34,387 nt of DNA. Origin: DATFPQ01 sp035264765 (GTDB lineage: Bacteria > Actinomycetota > Actinomycetes > Actinomycetales > Angustibacteraceae). Both the position numbers and the translations under genes were made by a program. Shown one piece after another: positions 1 through 7,569 of this stretch. Every line of letters starts with the position of its first letter. Positions within the stretch are counted from its first letter, which is position 1. The notes below the pieces were generated by a model. The model was not told where the DNA came from. It did not search any database and saw nothing but the letters and a program-made list of their open reading frames with translations. The DNA lies in assembly GCA_035264765.1 (NCBI GenBank), contig DATFPQ010000042.1, positions 1 through 34,387 of the forward strand, written 5' to 3'.

Positions 1-36
1 ATGGCCGTCGCCCTGGACGCGCTGCAGTCCCGCTGA
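1..36 (+). CDS. C-terminal tail of a gene entering from the left
   Basis: The first 36 bases read in frame as MAVALDALQSR followed by TGA. The ATG at position 1 is probably an internal methionine, because the gene would otherwise encode only 11 residues and the window begins exactly there. Nothing about its function can be read from so short a tail. It converges on the HAD phosphatase gene, with nine bases between the stop codons. Confidence 0.45.
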   Translation: MAVALDALQSR

Positions 37-45
37 GCGCCGCGG

Positions 46-846
46 TCAGGCGGAGCGGCGCAGCAGGGTCTCCAGCACCTGCGCGACGCCGTCGTCGAGG
101 CACGAGGGCGCGGTGCGCCCGGCCGCGGCGACGGCGTCCGGGTGCCCGCCGGACATGGCGTACCCCCGACCGGCCCAGGCCAGCATCTCGACGTCGTTCG
201 GCATGTCGCCGAAGGCCACCACGTCGGCCCGGTCGACGCCGCGTGCGGCGGCGAGAGCGGCGAGCGTCGCGGCCTTGCTCACGCCCTCCAGGGACAGCTC
301 CACCAGGCCGTCGTGCGGGTCGGAGTGCGTGGCTGACGCCAGGCCCGCCACCGCGGGCCGCGCGAGCGCCAGCATCGTGTCCCCGGCCCTTGTCTCGTCA
401 CGGCAGAGCAGCTTGACGACGCCGGGGTCGTCCTCGAGCAGGTCGTCCAGCGAGCCGATCTCGGCCTCGACCCCGGTGTCGTAGCGGGTCAGGTACGCGG
501 GCTCGCGCCGGAAGCCCGCAAGGGTCTCCAGCGCGAAGGTCGCGTCGGGCATCAGGGCGCGCAGCCGCTGCACGCAGGCACGGACGTTCTCGACCGCCAG
601 GGTCCGCGCCTCGAGCACGCGGTCGGCGTCGAGGTCGTACACGACCGCGCCGTTGCCGCAGATCGCGATGCCGCGGTGGCCGGTCTGCGCCACGACCTCG
701 CCCATCCAGCGCGGCGGCCGTCCGGTGACGTAGATGACGTGGATCCCCGCGGCCAGGCACGCCGACAGTGCGGCACGGGTGCGCGCGGAGATGGTGCCGT
801 CCGGGCGCACGACCGTGCCGTCGAGGTCGGTGGCGACCAGACGCAT
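46..846 (-). CDS. Cof-type HAD superfamily hydrolase (sugar-phosphate/FMN phosphatase-like)
   Basis: A 267-residue Cof/HAD-IIB phosphatase, a family of cytoplasmic enzymes that dephosphorylate sugar phosphates, FMN or related metabolites. All four HAD motifs are visible. Motif I is DLDGT near residues 7-11, with the nucleophile and acid/base aspartates. Motif II is VTGRP. The motif III lysine lies in GVSKAATL. Motif IV is FGDMPNDVEML. The C2-type cap lies between motifs II and III. I chose the ATG at 846 over the longer reading to 882 because the protein then begins MRLVATDLDGT, as usual for the family, and AGGA lies seven bases upstream. It is divergent from the carboxylate-amine ligase gene, with about 80 bases between starts. 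Substrate cannot be inferred. Length is typical. Confidence 0.9.
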   Translation of the reverse strand: MRLVATDLDGTVVRPDGTISARTRAALSACLAAGIHVIYVTGRPPRWMGEVVAQTGHRGIAICGNGAVVYDLDADRVLEARTLAVENVRACVQRLRALMPDATFALETLAGFRREPAYLTRYDTGVEAEIGSLDDLLEDDPGVVKLLCRDETRAGDTMLALARPAVAGLASATHSDPHDGLVELSLEGVSKAATLAALAAARGVDRADVVAFGDMPNDVEMLAWAGRGYAMSGGHPDAVAAAGRTAPSCLDDGVAQVLETLLRRSA

Positions 847-928
847 CCGGTCATCCTGCCCGACCGGGATCCCGTCGCACATCCCACCCCGGTTCGTGCA
901 CCGGTCTCACGTGCCCGAAACTGCGCGG

Positions 929-2062
929 ATGCGAAGTGTGGGCGTCGAGGAGGAGCTGCTGCTGGTGGACGGCCGGACCGGCGAGCCGCGCGCGGTGGCC
1001 GGCGCCGTGCTTCGTCGTGCCGCGGCGGCGCCGGAGGTCGGCTCCGACCTGCCAGGGGGCGGCGACCGGCCTGCCGACGGGCCTGGCGGCACGCTGGAGG
1101 GCGAGCTGCACCAGCAGCAGGTGGAGACCGACACCCCGCCGCAGACCGACCTGAGCCAGCTCGCCGACCAGCTGCGGACCTGGCGCCGACGCGCCGACCG
1201 CGCAGCCGCCGGCGAAGGGGCCCGGGTGGCCGCCCTCGCGACCTCCCCGCTGCCCGTCACGCCGGTCACCACCCCCACCGAGCGCTACCTGCGGATGGCG
1301 CAGCACTTCGGCCTGACCCAGGCCGAGCAGCTCACCTGCGGCTGCCACGTCCATGTGTCCGTCGAGTCGCCGGAGGAGGGCGTGGCCGTGCTCGACCGGA
1401 TCCGGGTGTGGCTTCCCGTCCTCACAGCGCTGAGCGCCAACTCGCCGTACTGGCAAGGCGAGGACTCCGGCTACGCCAGCTTCCGGTCCCAGGCCTGGGG
1501 CCGCTGGCCAACGGCCGGCCCGATCGAGGTGCAAGGCTCGGTCGAGCGCTATCGCGCGCTCGTCCGCGATCTGGTGGCGACCGGCGTCGCGCTGGACGAG
1601 GGGATGGTCTACTTCGACGCCCGGCTGTCCGCCCGCTACCCGACCCTGGAGGTCCGGGTGGCCGATGTCTGTCTGCGGGTGGACGACGCCGTGCTCATCG
1701 CGGCACTCGCCCGCGGGCTGGTCGACACGGCGGCGCGGGAGTGGCGCGAACGCGTGCCGGCGCCGCCCGTGCCATCGACGCTGGTGCGGCTCGCGGGCTG
1801 GCGCGCCGCACGCGGCGGGATGGACGACGTGCTGCTGCATCCGGCGGACCTGCGGCCGCGGCCCGCGAGGGAGGTGGTGACTGCGCTGGTCCGGCACGTG
1901 CGACCGGCCCTGGAGCGCAGCGGCGACGCCGCGCTGGTGCACACGCTGCTGGCCGACTTGCTCGGCCGGGGGACCGGCGCCCGACGGCAGCGTGAGATCC
2001 TCGGGAGAAGCGGCCGGCTGGCGGACGTCGTGCGTGACGCCGTGGAGGTCACCGCATCCTGA
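929..2062 (+). CDS. YbdK-type carboxylate-amine ligase (glutamate-cysteine ligase 2 family)
   Basis: A 377-residue member of the GCS2 family, whose members join the gamma-carboxyl of glutamate to an amine (weak glutamate-cysteine ligase activity in E. coli YbdK). The signature start VGVEEELLLVD, with the metal/ATP-binding glutamates, is present. So are EGELHQQQVE, the CGCHVHV stretch around residue 140, ALSANSPYWQG and YFDARLSARYPTLEVRVADV. I placed the start at ATG 929, giving MRSVGVEEE. GTG 911 in the same frame (MPETARMRSVG) is equally possible, and neither has a convincing ribosome binding site. The more upstream readings run through the opposing HAD gene and are unlikely. No pathway partner lies nearby. 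Confidence 0.88.
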   Translation: MRSVGVEEELLLVDGRTGEPRAVAGAVLRRAAAAPEVGSDLPGGGDRPADGPGGTLEGELHQQQVETDTPPQTDLSQLADQLRTWRRRADRAAAGEGARVAALATSPLPVTPVTTPTERYLRMAQHFGLTQAEQLTCGCHVHVSVESPEEGVAVLDRIRVWLPVLTALSANSPYWQGEDSGYASFRSQAWGRWPTAGPIEVQGSVERYRALVRDLVATGVALDEGMVYFDARLSARYPTLEVRVADVCLRVDDAVLIAALARGLVDTAAREWRERVPAPPVPSTLVRLAGWRAARGGMDDVLLHPADLRPRPAREVVTALVRHVRPALERSGDAALVHTLLADLLGRGTGARRQREILGRSGRLADVVRDAVEVTAS

Positions 2063-2448
2063 CGGCGGTCGGTGAAGGCTGGGACCTTGGAGCGGAGCGC
2101 GACCTGCCCCAGCACGCCCGGGCCCTGCACGGCAACCCCTGGGCAGAGACTCGTCATACCCAATCTGCGCCGAGTCTGACGACCAAATGAACCAGTTATT
2201 ACCAACCTGTGACCTACCCCACAGATTGGTTAGTGTACGTCTCGAACCAACCGGGTTACGTTGGATATGCGCCGCTCCTCCCCCCGCTGGACCACCCGGC
2301 AACCTTGAGCCGGTCCCTGCGGGGCAGCCACGGACTGCATCGGAGGCGCGACCGGGCTGAGCTGGACTGTCGGCACCGCGCGGCGCGAGCACGAGCACCG
2401 TCGATCCGCCCGAACGCCAGCAACCCCGTTCCTGAGGAAGGACCCGCC
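2063..2448. other. Intergenic region and long leader of the glucanase gene
   Basis: This 386-base gap has no gene I can support. An ORF in the glucanase frame extends back to 2209, but it crosses the AT-rich promoter and lacks a ribosome binding site. The left part has a weak hairpin (AGACTCG at 2147-2153 with CGAGTCT at 2171-2177) that could end the ligase transcript. Positions 2180-2270 are clearly AT-richer than the surroundings and hold the promoter/dyad described separately. If transcription starts near 2244 the leader is about 205 nt. I see short stems such as CTGC-GGG-GCAG but no known riboswitch consensus. Confidence 0.5.
2201..2264 (+). promoter_or_regulatory. Putative promoter overlapped by a dyad and repeated ACCAA/TTGGT half-sites
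   Basis: An 11-base imperfect inverted repeat (ACCAACCTGTG at 2201-2211, CACAGATTGGT at 2220-2230, one mismatch, 8-base spacer) covers a possible -35 (GTGACC, 2209-2214). It abuts a possible -10 (TAGTGT, 2231-2236) at 16-base spacing. A second dyad, TTGGTT (2226-2231) with AACCAA (2245-2250), and a third, CCAAC (2247-2251) with GTTGG (2260-2264), reuse the same half-site. This arrangement suits a repressor operator over the glucanase promoter. The regulator is unknown, and the promoter assignment is by eye. Confidence 0.4.
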
Positions 2449-4557
2449 GTGATCCCGCACGCCCTCCTGCGCCAGGGCCAGCCCCGCCCTGCGCGCCCGA
2501 CCCGCCGCCTGCTCAAGCGCCTCGCGTCGGTCCTGGCCCTGCCCGTGGCCGTGCCGGTCGCCGCAGCCACACTCGTCGCGCCCGCATCCGCCGTCGCCAC
2601 CGCTCCGGCCGCCGCGGCCGCAGCGTCCCCGAGCCCGTTCCTCCCGTTCGACCTGCCCGCCAAGGCCACGCTGCGGGCCTCGTCGCGGAAGGTCTTCGCG
2701 AACTGGGTGGTGTCGCTGCCGGTGTCCTTGGACAACCAGGCGCCGGCGAACGACTACTACCAGCGGAACTACCTCAACCCGATGGGCGAGAAGGGCGTGC
2801 ACGCCGCGTACGGCGGTATGCTACGCGACCGCCCACTCGGGCGGGCGCCGCTCCCCGGCAACTGGCGGCTGGCCGACATGAAGACCGAGGTCCGCCAGGC
2901 CATCTCCGAGGGGATCGACGGCTTCACGATGGTGGTCTACACCCTGCCCCCGGCGGGCAAGTCGGACCGGCTGTGGGACAACGCCAAGCTGATGATGCAG
3001 GCCGCCGCGGAGGTGGACCCGGGCTTCAAGATCATCCCGATGCCCGACACCAGCGGGGGCAGCAAGCTCAAGCTGATCGACGCCGGGACCATGGCTATGC
3101 GGATGGCGGAGCTGAGCAAGTACAGCTCGGCGTACAAGGTCGGCGGCAAGATGGTCCTCGCGCCCTTCACCGCGGAGAACAAGGCGCCCAGCTGGTGGTC
3201 GTCGGTCATGACCACGATGGCGAACACCCACAAGGCTCCTGCCGTCCTCTTCCCGCTGTTCCAGGACGAGCGGAAGTGGCGTGCGGCGTTCGCCCCCATC
3301 ACCTACGGGATGATGAACTGGGGCACGCGCAACCCGGTGTGGACCAACCTGAGCACCGCGGCCGGCGCGCCGATCGGTCGTGTCGGCGCGGTCCATGCTT
3401 CGGGTGACAAGTGGATGGCCCCGATCTCGGTGCAGGACTCGCGGCCACGCAGCGGCATCTACTGGGAGTCGGAGAACACGCAGAACCTGCGCAACTCCTG
3501 GGAGATCGCCCGTAAGAGCGGTGCGGACATGGCGCAGCTGGCGACCTGGAACGACCTGCCGGAGGGCAGTGGCATGCAGCCGTCCGTCAAGCACGGCTAC
3601 AGCTTCCTGGACATCAACGCCTACTACCTGACCTGGTACAAGACCGGCGTGCAGCCGGCGATCAAGCGGGACGCCGTGTACCTCACGCACCGCAAGCAGC
3701 CGGTCGCGGTCAAGCCGACGTTCAAGCAGACCAAGCTGATGACGCACGGCGGCGGTAGCCCGGCCCGCAACACGGTGGAGGCGCTGACCTTCTCCCGGGC
3801 GGCCGGAACGGTCCAGATCACCGTGGGCGGTACGACGACCTCGTGCGCGGTCGACGCCGGCGTAGACACCTGCACGGTTCCGCTGCGCACGGGCACGGTC
3901 AGCGCCAAGCTGGTCCGTGGCGGCGCCACGGTGGCCAGCCTGAAGTCTCCGTTCTCGGTCACCAACACCCCGTACGTCCAGGACCTCGAGTACGTCGGCT
4001 CGAGCAGCCTGCGGCAGGGCACCACCGCCTCTGCTCCGGCGTCGGAGTCGCGGGCGACCCCCACCACGAGCACTACGCTCACCCCGACCGCCGACAGCTA
4101 CGCCAACGCCGGCGCGCCGGCGGCCAAGCTCGGCAGCGGGTCCTCGCTCGCCGCCCAGGGCAGCCCCGCCGCCACGTCCTACCTGAAGTTCACGCTCCCC
4201 AAGGCGCCCGCCGGCAAGACTCTGCGGTCGGCGACCCTGCGGGTCCGCACCACCAACCTCGCGAGCGCCGGGTCGGCCACGGCGAAGACGGTCAAGCTGG
4301 CCGGCAACGGCTGGACCGAGGCCGGGCTGACCTGGCCCAACCGACCCGCCGTGACCGGCGCGACACTCGGCTCGCTGTCCGCGCCCAAGGCGAACACGGT
4401 CTACACCACCACCCTGTCCGCCGCGGCCCTGCGGTCGGTGCTCGGCACGCAGGTCACCGTGGCGGTCACGGGTGCCGGCGCGGACGGCGTGTGGTTCTGG
4501 TCCCGCAACCACGCGGCCGCCGGCTACCGGCCGCACCTGGAACTGACCTTCGGCTGA
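2449..4557 (+). CDS. Secreted GH71-type endo-alpha-1,3-glucanase (mutanase) with C-terminal DNRLRE/CBM96-like domain
   Basis: A 702-residue exported glycoside hydrolase predicted to cut alpha-1,3-glucan, as in fungal cell walls or streptococcal mutan. Residues 1 to about 60 form a long signal region: a basic RRLLKR stretch, a hydrophobic LALPVAVPVAAATLV core and ASA-type cleavage. From about residue 81 (KVFANWVVSLPVSLDN) to about 405 the sequence follows the GH71 pattern, including LRDRPL, GIDGFTMVVY, DTSGG and LATWNDLPEGSG. A Thr/Ser/Ala linker follows. Residues about 542-702 resemble DNRLRE/CBM96 domains (TPTADSYA, YLKFTLP, GWTEAGLTWPNRP, FWSRNH). GTG 2449 is chosen because GAGGAAGGA lies just upstream and the signal peptide follows directly. 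It is monocistronic, between its own promoter region and two terminator hairpins. Confidence 0.85.
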   Translation: MIPHALLRQGQPRPARPTRRLLKRLASVLALPVAVPVAAATLVAPASAVATAPAAAAAASPSPFLPFDLPAKATLRASSRKVFANWVVSLPVSLDNQAPANDYYQRNYLNPMGEKGVHAAYGGMLRDRPLGRAPLPGNWRLADMKTEVRQAISEGIDGFTMVVYTLPPAGKSDRLWDNAKLMMQAAAEVDPGFKIIPMPDTSGGSKLKLIDAGTMAMRMAELSKYSSAYKVGGKMVLAPFTAENKAPSWWSSVMTTMANTHKAPAVLFPLFQDERKWRAAFAPITYGMMNWGTRNPVWTNLSTAAGAPIGRVGAVHASGDKWMAPISVQDSRPRSGIYWESENTQNLRNSWEIARKSGADMAQLATWNDLPEGSGMQPSVKHGYSFLDINAYYLTWYKTGVQPAIKRDAVYLTHRKQPVAVKPTFKQTKLMTHGGGSPARNTVEALTFSRAAGTVQITVGGTTTSCAVDAGVDTCTVPLRTGTVSAKLVRGGATVASLKSPFSVTNTPYVQDLEYVGSSSLRQGTTASAPASESRATPTTSTTLTPTADSYANAGAPAAKLGSGSSLAAQGSPAATSYLKFTLPKAPAGKTLRSATLRVRTTNLASAGSATAKTVKLAGNGWTEAGLTWPNRPAVTGATLGSLSAPKANTVYTTTLSAAALRSVLGTQVTVAVTGAGADGVWFWSRNHAAAGYRPHLELTFG

Positions 4558-4561
4558 CCGC

Positions 4562-4589
4562 TCAGGGCCGACCGGGGGGACGGCCCTGA
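4562..4589 (+). terminator. Hairpin terminator after the glucanase gene
   Basis: A perfect 9-bp inverted repeat (TCAGGGCCG at 4562-4570, CGGCCCTGA at 4581-4589) with a 10-base loop begins four bases after the glucanase stop. No T-run follows, which is common for terminator hairpins in high-GC actinomycetes. Confidence 0.6.
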
Positions 4590-4617
4590 TCGGCGCACGC
4601 CGAAGGCACCGCGGGCG

Positions 4618-4650
4618 AGGGCCCGTCCACGCGACGCGTGGGCGGGCCCT
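4618..4650. terminator. Long hairpin, likely (bidirectional) terminator
   Basis: Two 16-base arms (4618-4633 and 4635-4650) are complementary except for one T/G position that can wobble-pair in RNA. They are separated by a single base, so the inner pairs must open to form the loop. This is the most stable hairpin I noticed in the window. It lies between the glucanase and the SMP-30 gene and probably insulates them. Confidence 0.6.
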
Positions 4651-4715
4651 TGCCATGTCCGGGCCCGGCCGCTGGCGTTTGCCGCGGAGGCGGGGTACGC
4701 GACACAGTGCCTGCC

Positions 4716-5558
4716 ATGCGAGCCGAGCAGCTGACCGGACCGGTGGCCTACCACGGCGAGGGGCCGGTGTGGTCGCCTCGCTGGGGCGGGCTGCGCTGGA
4801 TGGACATGCTGGCCGGCGACGTTCTCACGCTGCACGAGGACGGTCAGGTGGACCGGCGCGACGTGGGTCGGGTCGCCGCCGTCGCTCGCCCCCGGCGAGA
4901 TGGCGGCGCCGTCCTCGGCGTGGAGCGCGGCTTCGCGCTCGAGGAGCCCGACGGCACGCTGCGGCACCTGGACCCGCTGTGGTCCGACGACAGCGTCCGG
5001 ATGAACGAGGGCGGCTGCGACCCGGACGGCCGGTTCTACTGCGGCTCGATGGGGTGGGACCAGCGGCCGGGCGCGGGGTCCCTCTACCGGCTCGACCCCG
5101 ACCGGTCGGTGAGCGTGATCCTGACCGACGTCACCATCTCCAACGGTCTGGAATGGAGCCCGGACGGCTCACTCGCCTACTACGTCGACACGCCGACCGG
5201 GCGGGTGGACGTGTTCGACTACGACCGCGAGCGCGGCCTGACCGGGCGACGCCCGTTCGCCCGCCCCGAGCCGGGCCACCCGGACGGCCTGACCGTCGAC
5301 GCGGAGGGTGGGGTCTGGGTGGCCCTGTACGGCGGCGGCACGGTGCACCGGTACACCCCCGAGGGGGCGCTGGACGAGGTGGTGGAGGTGCCCACCCGCA
5401 AGGTCACCGCGTGCACCCTCGGCGGTCCCCGGCTGGACCAGCTGTTCATCACGACGTCCGCGGAGAACCTCGAGCCCGGCTCCGACCCCCTCGCGGGGTG
5501 CCTGTTCACCGCCGACGTCGGGGTCCGCGGACGGCCGGTGCGAGAGTTCGCCGGTTGA
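4716..5558 (+). CDS. SMP-30/gluconolactonase/LRE family protein
   Basis: A 280-residue six-bladed beta-propeller of the SMP-30/gluconolactonase family, soluble metal-dependent lactonases of sugar metabolism. Family landmarks are GEGPVWSP near residues 14-21 (the glutamate is a metal ligand), MNEGGCDPDGRFYCGSM, TISNGLEWSPDG (asparagine ligand), YYVDTPTGRVDVFDYD and GHPDGLTVDAEGGVWVALYGGG (aspartate ligand). ATG 4716 gives the usual N-terminus. GTG 4707 in frame is possible, while the ATG at 4638 lies inside the terminator hairpin. No sugar-pathway neighbour indicates the substrate. The next gene starts 36 bases downstream on the same strand, so the two may be co-transcribed. Confidence 0.9.
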   Translation: MRAEQLTGPVAYHGEGPVWSPRWGGLRWMDMLAGDVLTLHEDGQVDRRDVGRVAAVARPRRDGGAVLGVERGFALEEPDGTLRHLDPLWSDDSVRMNEGGCDPDGRFYCGSMGWDQRPGAGSLYRLDPDRSVSVILTDVTISNGLEWSPDGSLAYYVDTPTGRVDVFDYDRERGLTGRRPFARPEPGHPDGLTVDAEGGVWVALYGGGTVHRYTPEGALDEVVEVPTRKVTACTLGGPRLDQLFITTSAENLEPGSDPLAGCLFTADVGVRGRPVREFAG

Positions 5559-5594
5559 GCCTGCGCGCAGTCGTCGGAGCTCTACGGTGAGCCG

Positions 5595-6695
5595 GTGACC
5601 GCCTCGATCTCGCGCGCGCAGGCGCTGTCCTTCCGGGTCCGGGCGCAGCAACTGGACCGACAGAGCGGCACACTGTCGGACACGGCCGTGCTCGACATCG
5701 GGGTTCAGGACACCGGCCCGGACGGCGGGCTCTGGGCGCTGGCCCTCCGCGGTGTTGACGTCGAGACGCTGCCCCGGGAAGCGCTCGCGACGGTCTGGAC
5801 CGTGCGCGGTGCGCCGCACCTGTACCGCCGCCCGGACCTGCCGGCCGTGGCGGCCGCGGTCGCACCGTTCTCGGACGCCGACGCCGCGAAGCGCATTTAC
5901 GACGCCGCCAAGCCGCTGAAGGCAGCGGGCATCGGCACGCTCCAGGCGCTCGACGCCGTCGCTGCCGCCATGCGCTCGGTCGTGAGCAGCCCCCTGGTGA
6001 AGGGCGAGGTCTCCACGCAGGTCACCGCGCTGATGGCGCCGCCGTACCTGCGGTACTGCCGGCCGTGCGACGCCACCCACCTGTACGAGATGCCGTTCCG
6101 GCTGGCGGCGCTGCGCGCGGGCCTGGAGCTGCAGGCCGGGACCTCACCGCCGGTGCTGCAGCGGATCCCCGACTTCGTCCCGTTGACCGAGCCGCCGGAA
6201 CGCTTCGATGTCGTGCGCGCGTACCTGCGCTTCCTCGGCCCCGCCACCCCGCAGCAGGTCGCCGGATACCTCGACGCACCCGTTGCGGAGGTCAGGGCCC
6301 GGTGGCCGCGGGACGCCGTGGAGGTCAAGGTCGCCGGGAGCGCGGCCTGGCTGCTCGCTGAGGACCTCGACGCCGCCTCCGCCGGCGGCACCGGCACCAC
6401 CCGGCTGCTGGGTCCGTTTGACCTGTTGCTTCAGGCACGGGATCGGTCGACGCTCGTCGACGACCCGGCTCGGGTGAAGGCGCTCTGGCCGGTACTCGGT
6501 CGGCCGGGCGGGGTGCTGCTTGACGACGAGGTCGCGGGCACCTGGCGCGCGAAGCGGTCGCGGGCCGGCGTCCGGGTTCAGGTTCAGCTGTGGTCTCGCG
6601 CCTCGGCAGCCGCCCGCGCTGCGATCGGGTCAGAGGCCGAGCGGCTGGCCGCCCACCGCGGCCTGAAGCTCGACACGTTCGAGGTCAACGACTGA
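5595..6695 (+). CDS. Winged-helix DNA-binding domain protein (HTH_42, YcaQ-like)
   Basis: A 366-residue protein of the HTH_42 (PF06224) type: tandem winged-helix repeats seen in the YcaQ/AlkX DNA glycosylase superfamily and in many uncharacterised actinobacterial proteins. Recognisable pieces are SRAQALSFRVRAQQL at the start, WTVRGAPHLYRRPDLP around residues 70-86, the central TEPPERFDVVRAYLRFLGPATPQQVAGYL winged helix and TRLLGPFDLLLQARDRSTLV in the C-terminal part. GTG 5595 fits the family start. Its function here is unknown: DNA repair or DNA binding is family-level inference only. Its last 11 bases overlap the end of the convergent DUF1801 gene. Confidence 0.8.
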   Translation: MTASISRAQALSFRVRAQQLDRQSGTLSDTAVLDIGVQDTGPDGGLWALALRGVDVETLPREALATVWTVRGAPHLYRRPDLPAVAAAVAPFSDADAAKRIYDAAKPLKAAGIGTLQALDAVAAAMRSVVSSPLVKGEVSTQVTALMAPPYLRYCRPCDATHLYEMPFRLAALRAGLELQAGTSPPVLQRIPDFVPLTEPPERFDVVRAYLRFLGPATPQQVAGYLDAPVAEVRARWPRDAVEVKVAGSAAWLLAEDLDAASAGGTGTTRLLGPFDLLLQARDRSTLVDDPARVKALWPVLGRPGGVLLDDEVAGTWRAKRSRAGVRVQVQLWSRASAAARAAIGSEAERLAAHRGLKLDTFEVND

Positions 6696-7170
6696 CGGAC
6701 GACGACCTGGTCTGCCGGCGGGCCTGCTGGTAACGGTCGAGGTAGCTGGAGACGTCGGTGCCGGCGATGACCTCGGCCAGCAGGTCGAGGTCAAGGTCGT
6801 CGAGCCGCCGGAACCGCAGGCAGCTCTTCCCCATGTCCAGCCGTCGCCCACCAGCCTCCCAGCGCTGCCGGAAGGACGCCGCCTCCTCGGAGTCGGCGTA
6901 GAGCCCCATCAGGTACAGCGCGTAGTGCCGTTTCTGCGCAGCAAGGGCGACGTACCCGAGCGGTTGCCCGTTGTAGGTGTCCGGGAACCGCTCCAGCGGA
7001 ACGCACCAGGTGACCATGCCGAAGGCGATGCCCTCGCGGTAGCCGGCCGCCATGGCGCCGGAGACCACGTCACGGACCGCACAGAGCACGTCACGGCGAT
7101 CGGGGAGAAGGCTGTCCAGATACTCGGCCACCGTGGCGGGGCCGACGGGTGCGGGTTTCGACGACGTCAC
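6685..7170 (-). CDS. DUF1801 (YdhG-like) domain protein
   Basis: A 161-residue protein of the DUF1801/YdhG fold, small cytoplasmic proteins of unknown biochemical role. Typical features are TVAEYLDSLLPDRRDVLCAVRDVV near the N-terminus, a central IAFGMVTWCVPL and YVALAAQKRHYALYLMGLY stretch, and the closing MGKSCLRFRRLDDLDLDLLAEVI. The start is GTG 7170. The stop codon lies inside the end of the winged-helix gene, so the two coding regions overlap tail to tail by 11 bases. It is divergent from the Ser-x-x repeat gene, with 90 bases between. Confidence 0.85.
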   Translation of the reverse strand: MTSSKPAPVGPATVAEYLDSLLPDRRDVLCAVRDVVSGAMAAGYREGIAFGMVTWCVPLERFPDTYNGQPLGYVALAAQKRHYALYLMGLYADSEEAASFRQRWEAGGRRLDMGKSCLRFRRLDDLDLDLLAEVIAGTDVSSYLDRYQQARRQTRSSSVSR

Positions 7171-7260
7171 GGTTCGACGCTACCGGCCGCACGGTATGAG
7201 CAGGCTGTGATCCTGCGGCGGCTGGCGCCACAGCGGGCGTCCGGAGCAGAATCCCGCGAC

Positions 7261-7569
7261 ATGACGAGGTCGCGAACCGGTTCCTCATGGCTGTGGTCGC
7301 TGTGGTCCCAGGACTCCGTCCTCTCCATCTGCTCGAGGGGGTCGGTCCTGTCCATCGGGTCGGTCGGCTCGGTGGCGTCGATCGGGTCCGTGGGATCGGC
7401 GATGTCGCTGTTCTCGGTCGGCTCGTTCCACGCCATGGCGTCCGCCCTGTCGGCGCAGTCGCGCTGGTCGGTGCTCTCCGCCCGGTCGCAGTGGTCGGTG
7501 CTGTCCAGCCGGACGTCCGGCCGCCGGCCGCGCGGGCGGGTCCGACGTCGGCGGCGCCCTCGACCGTGA
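7261..7569 (+). CDS. Small Ser-x-x triplet-repeat protein with arginine-rich tail
   Basis: A 102-residue ORF whose central part is an almost perfect triplet repeat. From residue 13 to 82 every third residue is serine (one alanine at 58), with mainly V/I/L/G/A between, giving a secondary period of six such as SVLSIG and SIGSVG. The N-terminus holds the Trp-rich GSSWLWSLWSQDS and the C-terminus (about 84-102) is dominated by arginine. The regular spacing suggests a solenoid or extended helix, but I recognise no named family and no signal peptide. Evidence that it is real: the stop shares GTGA with the start of the amidohydrolase gene, as in coupled operons. GGAG lies 14 bases upstream, rather far. 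The opposite strand reads as an Asp/Thr/Pro repeat, which I regard as the shadow. Confidence 0.6.
   Translation: MTRSRTGSSWLWSLWSQDSVLSICSRGSVLSIGSVGSVASIGSVGSAMSLFSVGSFHAMASALSAQSRWSVLSARSQWSVLSSRTSGRRPRGRVRRRRRPRP

Noticed and set aside
2240..2448. Possible ydaO (c-di-AMP) riboswitch in the glucanase leader
   Set aside because: The end of the leader (CCCGAACGCCAGCAACCCCG before GAGGAAGGA) vaguely resembles the 3' part of actinobacterial ydaO elements, but the essential GGGGGACC and GGGGTGAAT blocks are missing.
2209..2448. N-terminal extension of the glucanase to ATG 2209
   Set aside because: It would translate the AT-rich promoter region and put 80 residues before the signal peptide. GTG 2449 has a far better ribosome binding site.
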